From the NCBI GenBank assembly GCA_018646675.1, contig JABGUH010000040.1:83477-147476 (forward strand): 64,000 bases of DNA. Reading direction: 5' to 3'. Numbering within the stretch: the first letter of the stretch is position 1; the number at the start of each line of letters is the position of its first letter. Under the pieces are notes generated by a model, which saw only the letters and a list, made by a program, of their open reading frames with translations, made no database searches and was not told the DNA's origin. Both the position numbers and the translations under genes were made by a program. This DNA comes from Bdellovibrionales bacterium. GTDB taxonomy: Bacteria; Bdellovibrionota; Bacteriovoracia; Bacteriovoracales; Bacteriovoracaceae. Positions 53,543 to 62,439 of this stretch are shown here, piece by piece.

Positions 53543-55060
53543 CTAAAGCCCTAGACCATCCGTTGCTAAAATAGACTCTGCACTATAAAGCTGGAAATCT
53601 GGCCGTAATGAAGAATTCCTCTGACTTTCAAAAATATTATAGGCAATCTGGCCCTCACTTAACGATTTATTAATCTGTGAAATTTCCCACTTCCTGCTGT
53701 TTACCCACTGTGCCCCTTCTGCGGCTAAGGCATTTGAATAGAGATCCTCTTCTCGCTGAATCGTTGAGATCAAGGAACCACCAGGCATAGCTGGCACTAA
53801 AAAATCAGGAGTGATGCCAATGCGCTGATTTGATCTACCAGAAGGTAGATAAAATCTGCGTACAGTTCTGAATAACATAATGGTTTTGCTGCCTCCCCAC
53901 ATTATTGGTGACTGAGCACTCCCCTTTCCAAAAGTTTGACTACCTATAACCCAGCTTCGCTGGTAGTCCTGAAATGCCCCGGCAATTAACTCCGAAGTAC
54001 TAGCGGTATGAGCATTAACAATAGTTACAAGTGGTAGCTCCGTTTTTAATAACGCTGTTGTATATTGATACTCATCTCTAAAACCACCTAAGCCAGTTAG
54101 GTTTTCAGTTCTAACCAAAAGCTCATCTTCACCCAAAAAGAGTCCGGCGATACATTGAGCTTGAGCTATCTGACCGCCAAGATTATCACGCAGATCCATA
54201 ATCAAGCCGAGAGCTCCGGCATCTTCCAAAAATGTAATGGCTTTTTCAATATCGCTACAGGCAGTAGAGCTTTCAAAATTATCAATTTTAATTAGTCCAA
54301 ATTTATGACCAGTATTTTCTACTATCTTGTACGAAACATTTGAACTCTCAATCTTTAGACGAACAATATCAAGGTCTACTATCTCTCCCGCTCTAGAGAG
54401 ACGTAGTTTGATTGTAGAGTTGATTAAACCATCAAACATTCCTACAACCGTATTGAAATCTAACTTATCAATTCTTTGTCCATCAACACCTATCAAGACA
54501 TCACCATATTTAACACCGGCAATATGGGCCGGATTATTTTCAATTGGAGTCAGAATAATCTGTTCCTCAACCTGTTCAATCTCCACACCAATTCCAACAA
54601 ATGAACTACCACCTGCAGTCATATCGTGAATAAATTGTGGCAATGGATATATATATGCATGAGCATCTTTAGCTATCGAGAGGTAGCGATTGTAAGCATT
54701 AGACCAGCGAGATAGACTAAGATCATCGCCAACCAATTTTTCAAACAATTTATTAAAATTTATAGAGTCTAATTTTGAGTGACGATCGAAACAATTTTTG
54801 ATATTGGCATCACATTGATTAATAGATTGATTACTATCACCAAGTGCTTTTGCAACAGCTAGACACCCTTTTAAATTTTGCCTGTTTTTATAACAATCCT
54901 CTTTGGATAACTCAGCAACCACCATCGATGGGGAAAAGTCTGTCCCACTCCAATAATCCAGTCCAACAAGATGGAATGACATCGACATTAGACAGAGAAC
55001 AAAAAAATATTTTGTTCGAACTACTGCTGCATCACCTGTCGATCGACTAAGCTCTCTCAA
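53543..55060 (-). CDS. S41 (C-terminal processing) peptidase with PDZ domain
   Basis: 505 residues from a TTG at 55060 (GGGAG upstream). An N-terminal signal or anchor (about 16-34) is followed by a cysteine-containing region (DCYKNRQNLKGCL, QCDANIKNCF) likely to form disulfides. A PDZ domain (about 150-240, SSFVGIGVEIEQ...YGDVLIGVDGQRI) precedes the S41 domain: IMDLRDNLGGQIAQA, NAHTASTSELIAGA (catalytic Ser) and TFGKGSAQS (catalytic Lys). It is a periplasmic tail-specific protease. The cysteine-rich N-terminal region is an addition to the standard Prc/CtpA layout. Confidence 0.92.
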   Translation of the reverse strand: MRELSRSTGDAAVVRTKYFFVLCLMSMSFHLVGLDYWSGTDFSPSMVVAELSKEDCYKNRQNLKGCLAVAKALGDSNQSINQCDANIKNCFDRHSKLDSINFNKLFEKLVGDDLSLSRWSNAYNRYLSIAKDAHAYIYPLPQFIHDMTAGGSSFVGIGVEIEQVEEQIILTPIENNPAHIAGVKYGDVLIGVDGQRIDKLDFNTVVGMFDGLINSTIKLRLSRAGEIVDLDIVRLKIESSNVSYKIVENTGHKFGLIKIDNFESSTACSDIEKAITFLEDAGALGLIMDLRDNLGGQIAQAQCIAGLFLGEDELLVRTENLTGLGGFRDEYQYTTALLKTELPLVTIVNAHTASTSELIAGAFQDYQRSWVIGSQTFGKGSAQSPIMWGGSKTIMLFRTVRRFYLPSGRSNQRIGITPDFLVPAMPGGSLISTIQREEDLYSNALAAEGAQWVNSRKWEISQINKSLSEGQIAYNIFESQRNSSLRPDFQLYSAESILATDGLGL

Positions 55061-55239
55061 TTAAAACTCCCAAGATGTAATAAAAATCAGCATGAAAGTG
55101 AAGTTTCTGACCATCTATCTATGGTTTACTCCGTCTATGAAAATAATCAATACTAACCACGATTTGCACTATATTTTACAATACAGTCGATTATAATATC
55201 AGCTAGATAGGACCATTCGTTAAATAATAATATGTACTG

Positions 55240-56544
55240 TCAAGCACTCAGCTCTGCCATAATCTCCCTTCTTTTGAAAAGAAAAATGTAAGTAAGAGGT
55301 ACAAGGTGAAATAGTAGCGCTAATCCAGTAATGATATCTCCCAAAGTCCATGCAAACCTTACAGATAGAAATGGCCCCATAAAGGTTGGTACTAAGTAGA
55401 GAGTTCTAAACAGAAGAATGTTCTCACCACCAAGATACTCGAAACATCTTTGAGAGAAGTAGTAGTAGGCGATGATTGAGGTAAAAGCAAAGATCACGAG
55501 TGAAATCACCACAATTATCTGCCCGATGTGACCTAAGCTACTAGCAAATGATAGTGTTGCTAAATTGGCACCAGTCTCCCACTGCCAAGACATCCCAATA
55601 AGAATAACCAAACCCGTAGTGGTACAAATAATAAGGGTATCAATAATTGGAGTAATCGCTGCCATATAGGCACTTACCTTACTATCCTCAGTGAATAAAA
55701 AAGTCGACATCCCTGTACCTGATGCATGAGAGAAGACGCTACGAGCTGTTCCATATTGCAGTGTTTGCTGTAAGGAGTAAGCAACAACTCCTCCACCAAC
55801 CGAGTAGGGAGTAAAGGCATAGTAGATAATTGAGCCCAAGGCTTCTATCGCCTTACCTGGGTTAAAAACGATAATGGCAAATCCGGCCAGTAGATAGAGA
55901 GAGACCATCCAGGGGGCAATTGCGGCGCAGTACTTAACAATATTTTGAAATCCTCCAATAATAACAGCAGCTACCAGCATAGTTAGGGCCAAGGCTACAA
56001 TAAGATTGGGAAATATAAACTGTCCATGTAGGGCATGGGATACTGAGTTCGACTGGATAAGATTGGCCCCGATGACACCACCTAAGATTGTCAGAACTGC
56101 AAATGCCTTAGGTATCCACCCCCATGACCTTGGAAGATACCTCTCCAGATACCCAAATGGCGATGCAAAGAGAGGTGATGACTCATCTACTGTTGATTGC
56201 TCTTTGATTGATAAGTGAACTGCTACCATTCTAAATGTCATGCCCAACATGGCAGAAATCCACATCCAAAAAATGGCACCCGGCCCTCCCAGATGAACAG
56301 CTGTTGCAACACCTGCAATATTTCCAACACCGATCTGAGCACCAATAGAAGTAAAAATTGCCTTACGATGAGATATTATTTTTCCCTTACTGTCACTCTC
56401 CCTGCGATTTATATAAGTAAGAAAGATTGGAATGGCCCTCTTCCACACTATAAAGCGACTTGAAAATAGCAGTAAAATACCTATTTCTAAGTAAATCAAT
56501 GATAATAAAGGGCTCCATAGAACCTCTGCAATATAGTTTGCCAT
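55240..56544 (-). CDS. AGCS-family sodium:alanine/glycine symporter
   Basis: 434 residues, about ten membrane helices. The family signature is present as IGAQIGVGNIAGVATAVHLGGPGAIFWMW, with FSHASGTGMSTFLF later. It imports alanine or glycine (some members D-alanine) with sodium. It is the last gene of the sigma-54-controlled operon, 17 bases after the zinc-ribbon gene. In that context it probably feeds alanine to the D-Ala-D-Ala ligase or recovers released D-amino acids; this is inference. Confidence 0.92.
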   Translation of the reverse strand: MANYIAEVLWSPLLSLIYLEIGILLLFSSRFIVWKRAIPIFLTYINRRESDSKGKIISHRKAIFTSIGAQIGVGNIAGVATAVHLGGPGAIFWMWISAMLGMTFRMVAVHLSIKEQSTVDESSPLFASPFGYLERYLPRSWGWIPKAFAVLTILGGVIGANLIQSNSVSHALHGQFIFPNLIVALALTMLVAAVIIGGFQNIVKYCAAIAPWMVSLYLLAGFAIIVFNPGKAIEALGSIIYYAFTPYSVGGGVVAYSLQQTLQYGTARSVFSHASGTGMSTFLFTEDSKVSAYMAAITPIIDTLIICTTTGLVILIGMSWQWETGANLATLSFASSLGHIGQIIVVISLVIFAFTSIIAYYYFSQRCFEYLGGENILLFRTLYLVPTFMGPFLSVRFAWTLGDIITGLALLFHLVPLTYIFLFKRREIMAELSA

Positions 56545-56561
56545 TATATATCTAAAGTTCT

Positions 56562-56798
56562 CTATCGACTGCGATCAACCATTGCAGCACAAGCAGGACA
56601 GTTCCATACATCTTTTTTTGAAAATGAGACTACTAGTCCAAATGGAATCAGCACTAATCCCAACAAGGCCTCAAGAGGCATAGCGACAAGAAATAGTAGC
56701 CCCGCAGAGACGAGAGCAACACCGTGGGGTTTGCTATACTTATCTATTTTAATAATTTCCATTGTCTCGCCACAGTTGGCACATCTAACATTTCTCAT
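56562..56798 (-). CDS. small membrane zinc-ribbon protein
   Basis: 78 residues. Two CxxC pairs (VRCANCGE near the start and NCPACAAMVDRSR at the end) flank a hydrophobic hairpin of two membrane segments (GVALVSAGLLFLVAMPLEALLGLVLIPFGLVV). Both ribbons would face the cytoplasm and could join into one zinc site. Its start shares one base with the racemase stop. Role unknown; possibly a docking or regulatory subunit of the neighbouring symporter. Confidence 0.72.
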   Translation of the reverse strand: MRNVRCANCGETMEIIKIDKYSKPHGVALVSAGLLFLVAMPLEALLGLVLIPFGLVVSFSKKDVWNCPACAAMVDRSR

Positions 56799-57493
56799 TA
56801 CTGTATACTCCCTATCATTTTGATTGCTTTGTTAATATGAGCATCGATACAGTCAATCATCACAACGCCACAACGTTTACTTTTAACAAGAAGAGGTAGT
56901 TCGGTACATCCCAATATAACTGCCTCTACTGACCTAAGCTTCAATGCTTCAACGCAAGCTGCAATTTTCTTCTCAGACTCTTTGATGAATTTATTAATAA
57001 CTAGTTCTTCATAAATTATTCGATTAACCTCATCACCCATCTCTAACGGAGGGACTACACTCTCAATCCCTCTCATTTCAAGGGCATCTCTTAGAAACTG
57101 ACCATACATCACTCTCCTGGTACCAAGGAGCCCAACACGAAATAATCTATTTTCAACACAGTAGTCAGCGATAGCGTCCGTCATTGAGATAACTGGAATA
57201 TTAACTCTGCTTTGAATGGTATCTGCCAACATATTAGTGGTACTCGAACAGATAACGAGAAGGTCTGCCCCTGAACGCTCTATTTTTGCTGCAGCATCAA
57301 CAAGCAAGGCATGCTCTCTCTCCTTGTCTTCAGATAACTGACTAGGTAGTATCTCTTCGAAGTTAAAACTAAACATTATAACTCTTGCCGATGAGACTCC
57401 TCCATATAACTGATTAATACGCTTATTTAGGCGAGAATAGTATTCGGCTGTGGAGACCCAACTAACTCCTCCGATTAGACCGATGGTCTTCAT
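56798..57493 (-). CDS. aspartate/glutamate racemase family protein
   Basis: 231 residues. IGLIGGVSWVSTAEYYSRLN at the start; the first catalytic Cys is in LLVICSSTTNM and the second in AVILGCTELPLL, the paired cysteines that deprotonate opposite faces of the substrate. The first loop is CSSTTN where most have CNTAH/CNT-like residues, so substrate preference may be shifted. It probably makes D-Asp or D-Glu. Start overlaps the ddl stop by 4 bases. Confidence 0.88.
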   Translation of the reverse strand: MKTIGLIGGVSWVSTAEYYSRLNKRINQLYGGVSSARVIMFSFNFEEILPSQLSEDKEREHALLVDAAAKIERSGADLLVICSSTTNMLADTIQSRVNIPVISMTDAIADYCVENRLFRVGLLGTRRVMYGQFLRDALEMRGIESVVPPLEMGDEVNRIIYEELVINKFIKESEKKIAACVEALKLRSVEAVILGCTELPLLVKSKRCGVVMIDCIDAHINKAIKMIGSIQ

Positions 57494-58587
57494 AGTGACC
57501 TCTTGAGCGCCACAACTGATTTATTACGAATTAGTGCCAAGTCAATTAACCGGTCTAGCAATTGAGTTACCGACATTCCCTCTTGTAGCCATAATGTTGG
57601 ATATTGAGAAACAGAGGTAAAACCTGGCATGGTATTAACCTCATTAAGGTAGAAGCGACCACTCTTTTTTTCTAAAAAAAGATCTATCCGGGCCATCGAA
57701 TAGAGCTGTAACACCTCAAATATTTTAAGACATATTTTTTTCCCTCTACGTATTTCTAAATCCGTCAAGGCAGCCGGGATAATATTATCCCAATACTTCT
57801 GACCATAATACTTAACTTGATAGCTTAAAAATTCCCGGTCCAAAGTTATTTCTCCTGCTCCAGATATTTCTGGAATGTTTCCTCCTAAGGCTGCAAACTC
57901 AACCTCACGCACATTCATTCCCTGCTCAACCAAAATTTTATCATCCAGCATTAACGCAGCATTTACAGCGCTGCGAAGGTCCTCATATTTTGTAACTCGA
58001 GAGATCCCAATAGAACTTCCCAAACTAGCAGGCTTGACAAACAGAGGAAATCCCAAGGATTCAATGATCTCCGCCTCTAGGTATAGACTCTTACTGACCC
58101 ACTCATCCTGCCTAAAAGTAATATAGGGAACAACTGGTATACTGACTGATTCTGCCAACTGTTTAGTTACCACTTTATCCATACAGATGGCTGATGCTTT
58201 GGGACCTGCACCAACATATGAGATACCTCCCATCTCTAGTAACCCCTGGATACAACCATCCTCACCATAAGTTCCATGTAAAACCGGAATGACGACTATC
58301 GATTCCTTCGTTCGATAATTTCCATCAAAAGAGAGAACTGTATTTAGAATTTCCCTCTCTGGTTCACATCCCGGTTGCTCTACTATTGGAGGCAACACCG
58401 CGCATTTAAGCCCTAGCAGCTCATTCGTATTCTGTGGTATCCACTTACCACTAGGGGAGATCCCTATTGCGTATATATCATATTTATTTCTATCTAGATT
58501 TGCTAAAACATTTGCAGCACTTCTAAGGGTGACCTCATGCTCCGTGGAGCGCCCTCCATAGATAACGACAATTTTTAGCTTTGACAT
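57490..58587 (-). CDS. ddl: D-alanine:D-alanine ligase
   Basis: 365 residues from the ATG at 58587 (MSKLKIVVIYGGRSTEHEVTLRSA). ATP-grasp enzyme with HGTYGEDGCIQGLLE, FVKPASLGSSIGIS, the omega loop SYQVKYY (keeping the Lys-Tyr pair of D-Ala-specific ligases rather than VanA-type residues) and NEVNTMPGFTSVSQYP. It should join two D-alanines for peptidoglycan. It overlaps the amidotransferase-like gene by 13 bases and lies in a sigma-54 operon with a racemase, not with mur genes. It is either the sole Ddl under unusual control or a specialised paralogue. Confidence 0.92.
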   Translation of the reverse strand: MSKLKIVVIYGGRSTEHEVTLRSAANVLANLDRNKYDIYAIGISPSGKWIPQNTNELLGLKCAVLPPIVEQPGCEPEREILNTVLSFDGNYRTKESIVVIPVLHGTYGEDGCIQGLLEMGGISYVGAGPKASAICMDKVVTKQLAESVSIPVVPYITFRQDEWVSKSLYLEAEIIESLGFPLFVKPASLGSSIGISRVTKYEDLRSAVNAALMLDDKILVEQGMNVREVEFAALGGNIPEISGAGEITLDREFLSYQVKYYGQKYWDNIIPAALTDLEIRRGKKICLKIFEVLQLYSMARIDLFLEKKSGRFYLNEVNTMPGFTSVSQYPTLWLQEGMSVTQLLDRLIDLALIRNKSVVALKRSL

Positions 58588-59663
58588 GACTCTCTGCCAT
58601 TTTTCCAAAATTTTTCAATAATATTTTTAAAGGCACCCCGATCTACCCCGACCAAACTAAGAGCACTATCAATATTATCGGGAGTCTCACTAACCTCCTC
58701 CTCTTCAAGGAAGTAGCGGCCCTTATCGATATCGATATCACCATTGGCCAGTAAATTACTAATAACAATCTGCTTTTCACTATACCCGTGATCACAATAC
58801 TCCATATAACAGAGGGTCGGATTTAATTTGCAATCACAGTGGAAAAACTGCTTTTCTGGGTATTTCCAGTCAAATTCACTATCCAATATCGATTGAATGT
58901 CCTGATAGTTCCACTCCAACATATCGGGAAGATCAATTGTTAAAACATCGTGACTCTTCCATTTATCGAGATGGATCATATCTTGATGGAACTCTATCTC
59001 ATCTTTAGTAATCCCAAACTCACTCGCAATATCCATTAGGCGATCACTAAACTCCTGATCGTTCTGACAAAAGTAGTTAAAGTAGTCGGGGTTAATTTTA
59101 TTTAGATCAACTTTTGATGAAATCCCTCTGATGATCACTTTTATTCCATTCTCTCTAGCAAATTTTGCTAAAGTATAATGATGTCCCTTGTGGCATGGAG
59201 AACAAAATTCTCCGTATTTTGTAAAAAATCCTTTCTGGATCTTCTGCATAAATGAGCGGTTGATACTATATCTAATAAAATCGACACCTAAGCGAGTGGT
59301 CGCATCTGACATATTATGCACAGCTTCTGGTGTCTGAAACCCAGTGCTGAAATTAACTGCCAGAGGATTCAACCCCAGCACCTTTTTTGTGTAATAAAGT
59401 AGAAAACTACTATCACGGCCCCCCGTGATACCAACTAAGCAGTCGTACTTTCCTGTAGATTTTGCTGTTAACTCACGCACCTGCTCAATCGTAAGATCAC
59501 TATTATCATTTGCAATAAATGTATCTCCAACGGTGACCTTATCGTGCTCGCTATTTGGCAAACAGTAGCTGCACCCTTGACTGGACTGCTCAACGGCGAT
59601 TGAAGGCATTAAACATTTTGGACATCTACTACTATTAGTTAAATTAGTTTCTAACCCTGCCAT
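58575..59663 (-). CDS. PP-loop amidotransferase-like protein (N-acetyl-sugar amidotransferase family)
   Basis: 362 residues. An N-terminal zinc ribbon (CPKC at 14-17, CSYC at 31-34) precedes an adenylating PP-loop domain (GITGGRDSSFLLYY, about 78-91). Further cysteines (EFCSPCHKGHHYTLAKFA, FFHCDCKLNPTLCYMEYCDHGYSEKQ) follow. This is the layout of WbpG/PseA-type N-acetyl-sugar amidotransferases, which adenylate a substrate and add ammonia. Their usual glutaminase and cyclase partners (HisH/HisF-like) are absent, so the substrate here is probably different. First gene of the sigma-54 operon; the predicted transcription start is about 44 bases before its ATG. Confidence 0.75.
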   Translation of the reverse strand: MAGLETNLTNSSRCPKCLMPSIAVEQSSQGCSYCLPNSEHDKVTVGDTFIANDNSDLTIEQVRELTAKSTGKYDCLVGITGGRDSSFLLYYTKKVLGLNPLAVNFSTGFQTPEAVHNMSDATTRLGVDFIRYSINRSFMQKIQKGFFTKYGEFCSPCHKGHHYTLAKFARENGIKVIIRGISSKVDLNKINPDYFNYFCQNDQEFSDRLMDIASEFGITKDEIEFHQDMIHLDKWKSHDVLTIDLPDMLEWNYQDIQSILDSEFDWKYPEKQFFHCDCKLNPTLCYMEYCDHGYSEKQIVISNLLANGDIDIDKGRYFLEEEEVSETPDNIDSALSLVGVDRGAFKNIIEKFWKNGRESCQS

Positions 59664-59717
59664 TACTCCCCTCTTGAAATTATCAGTTACACTGGTTGTC
59701 GATAGTTGCTTTCAGTT

Positions 59718-59734
59718 AGCAATCTGCGTGCCAA
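59718..59734 (-). promoter_or_regulatory. sigma-54 (-24/-12) promoter of the amidotransferase-ddl-racemase operon
   Basis: Read on the minus strand from 59734 to 59718 the sequence is TTGGCACGCAGATTGCT, an essentially perfect match to the consensus TGGCACG-N4-TTGCW. The invariant GG (59732-59731) and GC (59720-59719) are separated by exactly 10 bases. Initiation is expected near 59707, 44 bases before the first ATG. A sigma-54 activator gene diverges from the other side of the same region. Confidence 0.85.
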
Positions 59735-59864
59735 TAATTAATCTGGTGAATGTGCCCCGACTGACGCACGGCGCACTGTCGTTTAATGCCCTATAAACAC
59801 TAATCTAATCATCTTAGAAGTATCAAAAATCCATGTAATCATATCCCATCTATCTTTCACATAT

Positions 59865-59901
59865 TGACATGTTTAATCTCATCGTGAAATAAAACATGTC
59901 A
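59865..59901. promoter_or_regulatory. inverted repeat TGACATGTTT / AAACATGTCA, candidate activator site
   Basis: Perfect 10-base arms at 59865-59874 and 59892-59901 with a 17-base spacer. Each arm contains the self-complementary core ACATGT. The site is about 160-195 bases upstream of the predicted sigma-54 start, the usual enhancer distance. It also lies 39-75 bases before the activator gene, so it may serve autoregulation. Confidence 0.6.
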
Positions 59902-59904
59902 GCA

Positions 59905-59918
59905 ATGAAACGTTTCAT
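59905..59918. promoter_or_regulatory. 14-base perfect palindrome ATGAAACGTTTCAT
   Basis: Fully self-complementary over 14 bases. It begins 3 bases after the preceding inverted repeat and 22 bases before the activator start. It is either a second enhancer site or the activator's own autorepression operator. Confidence 0.55.
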
Positions 59919-59939
59919 CAAATCAATTTGGAAGTAGTT

Positions 59940-61301
59940 ATGTCTAAAATAAAAGGCCAATCGATCTATTCTGAAATTATCTTGGACAGTGTCACTGAGG
60001 GAGTCTTCACCGTTGACTCTGAATGGAATATTACATCATTTAATCGCGCCGCTCAGAAAATCACTGGATTTAGCAAAGAGGAGGCACTTAAAAGTAAGTG
60101 CCATGAAGTTTTCAAGACTAATCGCTGTGAATCAAACTGTTTTTTAAAACAGACGATGGCAAGTGGTGAAAATATATTTGACCAAAGAATCAATATTAAA
60201 AATCGTCATGGAGACGTCATTCCAATCTCTGTAAATACTGCTCTACTGAGTGACTCTAGTGGTAAGACGATTGGTGGTGTTGAGACATTTCGCGACTGTA
60301 TTGAGATTGAGTGCTTAAAAAAACAACTTGAGAAGTCCTATACCCTAGATGACATTATTGGCAAAAGTAAAAAGATCAAAGATATAATGGCCATTCTACC
60401 AGATATTGCTAAAAGCAAGAGTACTGTATTAATTCAAGGACCCAGCGGGTCCGGAAAAGAGGTATTTGCACGTGCTATTCACAATTTAAATAAAGAGATG
60501 GAGAGTAATGACTCACCATTTATCGCTGTCAACTGTGGTGCCATTCCAGAAAACTTACTCGAGTCAGAACTATTTGGACATAAGAAGGGAGCCTTCACAG
60601 ATGCCCGAAGCGACCGCCCTGGAAAGTTTGAACTTGCCAGAGGTGGAACGATCCTTTTAGATGAAATTGGTGAACTTTCCCCCCGTTTACAGGTAAAACT
60701 TTTAAGAGTTATTCAGGAGAAGGAGTTTGATCCAGTTGGCTCTTCACAAAGTGTCCAGATGGATGCCAGACTAATTCTTGCAACAAACCGTAATTTAAAA
60801 GAGATGGTTAAAAAGAGTGAATTTAGAGATGACCTGTACTATAGAATAAACGTGGTTCAACTAAACCTACCCTCCCTGGTGGAACGCAACTCAGACATCC
60901 CCCTACTTGTCTCCCACTTTTTAGAATTAGAGAATCATATCACTGGAAAAGAGATTAAGAATGTATCCAAGGGAGTAATGTATTTTTTGATGAACTATAG
61001 CTATCCAGGAAACATTCGAGAGCTAAAAAATATTATCGAATATGCCTTTATCCTTTGCCCTGGTGATATTATTGAAGTTAAACATCTCCCTCAAGACCTT
61101 ATCACCCAAGCTCCAACTGAAAATATAAAGCAACCAGCCAAAATTTCGAACACAGCTTATAGCTCAGAGCTCGAGCAGATAAAACAGGCGTTAGAGTTAA
61201 ATATGTATGGCCGTAAGGCCACGGCCCAACATTTAAATATCAGCCTAAGTACCCTTTGGCGTAAAATGAAAAAATATCAAATAATAGGAACCGCGCTGTA
61301 A
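59940..61301 (+). CDS. PAS-domain sigma-54 transcriptional activator
   Basis: 453 residues from the ATG at 59940 (GGAAG upstream). An N-terminal PAS domain (about 10-125) includes a cysteine triad Cys54, Cys63, Cys67 (KCHEVFKTNRCESNC) that may bind a metal or Fe-S cluster, or sense redox. The AAA+ domain has Walker A GPSGSGKE, the sigma-54 loop GAFTDA (GAFTGA variant), Walker B GGTILLDEIGEL and LVERNSDIPLLVSHF. A Fis-type helix-turn-helix ends the chain (GRKATAQHLNISLSTLWRKM). No receiver domain, so it senses its signal directly. It probably drives the divergent operon. Confidence 0.92.
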   Translation: MSKIKGQSIYSEIILDSVTEGVFTVDSEWNITSFNRAAQKITGFSKEEALKSKCHEVFKTNRCESNCFLKQTMASGENIFDQRINIKNRHGDVIPISVNTALLSDSSGKTIGGVETFRDCIEIECLKKQLEKSYTLDDIIGKSKKIKDIMAILPDIAKSKSTVLIQGPSGSGKEVFARAIHNLNKEMESNDSPFIAVNCGAIPENLLESELFGHKKGAFTDARSDRPGKFELARGGTILLDEIGELSPRLQVKLLRVIQEKEFDPVGSSQSVQMDARLILATNRNLKEMVKKSEFRDDLYYRINVVQLNLPSLVERNSDIPLLVSHFLELENHITGKEIKNVSKGVMYFLMNYSYPGNIRELKNIIEYAFILCPGDIIEVKHLPQDLITQAPTENIKQPAKISNTAYSSELEQIKQALELNMYGRKATAQHLNISLSTLWRKMKKYQIIGTAL

Positions 61302-61431
61302 TGTTCAATTAAGATGCTAAATAAGTATACTCAAGAAGGCAGACAATAACGGCTTGCGCCAAGATCTAATACTAGTGTAAACATTTTGTTTTCTTTACTT
61401 AATTTACAGCAAATTTTATCATTCATATATA

Positions 61432-62163
61432 ATGAAAGTACTACTATTGTGCCTTATTCTATTTATTTCTATCAGTGCTTATGCTTTGGATAAAGATATC
61501 TGTGGCACTCAAGATGAACGAATACCTTCTAATATTTCTTTTATTGGGAGAACATTGAAAGAAATAAATTCTCATCACGGCTGCACTGTAACACTTATTA
61601 GTAACAGTTGTGCAATCTCCGCTGGCCACTGCTCTCCTGTGCTGAACATTGTAGAGTTTAATGTTCCCAGATCAAATGCTGATACCATTGAGCACCCTTC
61701 CTTAGAAGATATCTATGAAATTGATCAAAGCTCTATAGTTACCTCCCGGGGACTTGGAAAGGACTTTGCTGTATTTAAATTAAGGCCGAACTCATTAACC
61801 AATAAACTTCCAGGTGTAATGCAGGGATTTGCTGAAATTTCTTATAGTAAAATAAAAAGAGGGCTAAGGATTTCCATCACTGGATATGGTGCCTCAGCTA
61901 TAGCGGAAAGAAGCTATGCCCAACAATACTCAGAGGGAAAGGTTAAAAGGATAAAATACTCCAAGACTATTATTTCTCATCGCGCCGACTCTGCGGCCGG
62001 CAGTTCTGGATCAGCAATAATTAGTCGCTCTTCAAATAAAATCATTGGAATTCATACCAGAAGTGGTTGTGGAGACCTCTACCGGGCAAATAGAGGTACG
62101 CTTATTTATCGCAATACAAATTTGATAGAAGCCATCAAAGCCTGTACGGATGGTGATCTTTAA
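61432..62163 (+). CDS. secreted trypsin-like serine protease
   Basis: 243 residues. Signal peptide MKVLLLCLILFISISAYA, then an S1-type fold. The catalytic triad is visible: His in NSCAISAGHCSP, Asp in LGKDFAVFKL and Ser in SAAGSSGSAII (GxSGS). GIHTRSGCGD and other cysteines suggest disulfides. It has no long propeptide. It is exported to the periplasm or outside; the target is unknown. It stands alone, with an AT-rich leader and no clear ribosome site. Confidence 0.88.
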   Translation: MKVLLLCLILFISISAYALDKDICGTQDERIPSNISFIGRTLKEINSHHGCTVTLISNSCAISAGHCSPVLNIVEFNVPRSNADTIEHPSLEDIYEIDQSSIVTSRGLGKDFAVFKLRPNSLTNKLPGVMQGFAEISYSKIKRGLRISITGYGASAIAERSYAQQYSEGKVKRIKYSKTIISHRADSAAGSSGSAIISRSSNKIIGIHTRSGCGDLYRANRGTLIYRNTNLIEAIKACTDGDL

Positions 62164-62282
62164 ACTATTTAGGAAAGTCCAAAGCGACAGGAAAGTTAAC
62201 TCGCAAAGATGAGCCGATATTAGAGGGTCTGTGGAAGATGGCAAAAAGAATCAGAAGAAAATATCCTTATCTCAAGCAGATG
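62157..62282 (+). pseudogene. possible short coding remnant, basic peptide
   Basis: After the protease stop, a different frame stays open for 41 codons to a TAA at 62280-62282. It encodes a Lys/Arg-rich chain including GKSKATGKLTRKDEP and LEGLWKMAKRIRRKYPYLK, without a convincing start or ribosome site. It looks more like the tail of a lost gene than random intergenic sequence, but the evidence is only its length and composition. It may be spurious. Confidence 0.2.
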
Positions 62283-62439
62283 ATTTCTTAAACGTAATTT
62301 GGGTATAGTTACAAAGTGCCTAGTTCATGCAAGTATAGTAATAATTAGGCATCTTGTATCATATCTTTTTTTTGCTATTTTTCATTGAACTGCTAAAAAG
62401 CACATCTCAACCATCACAGGGATATACAAGAATAAAACT

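Noticed and set aside
57490..58587. Ddl as a VanA-type resistance ligase
   Set aside because: The omega loop keeps the Lys-Tyr pair of D-Ala-D-Ala ligases, and no VanH/VanX-like genes are present.
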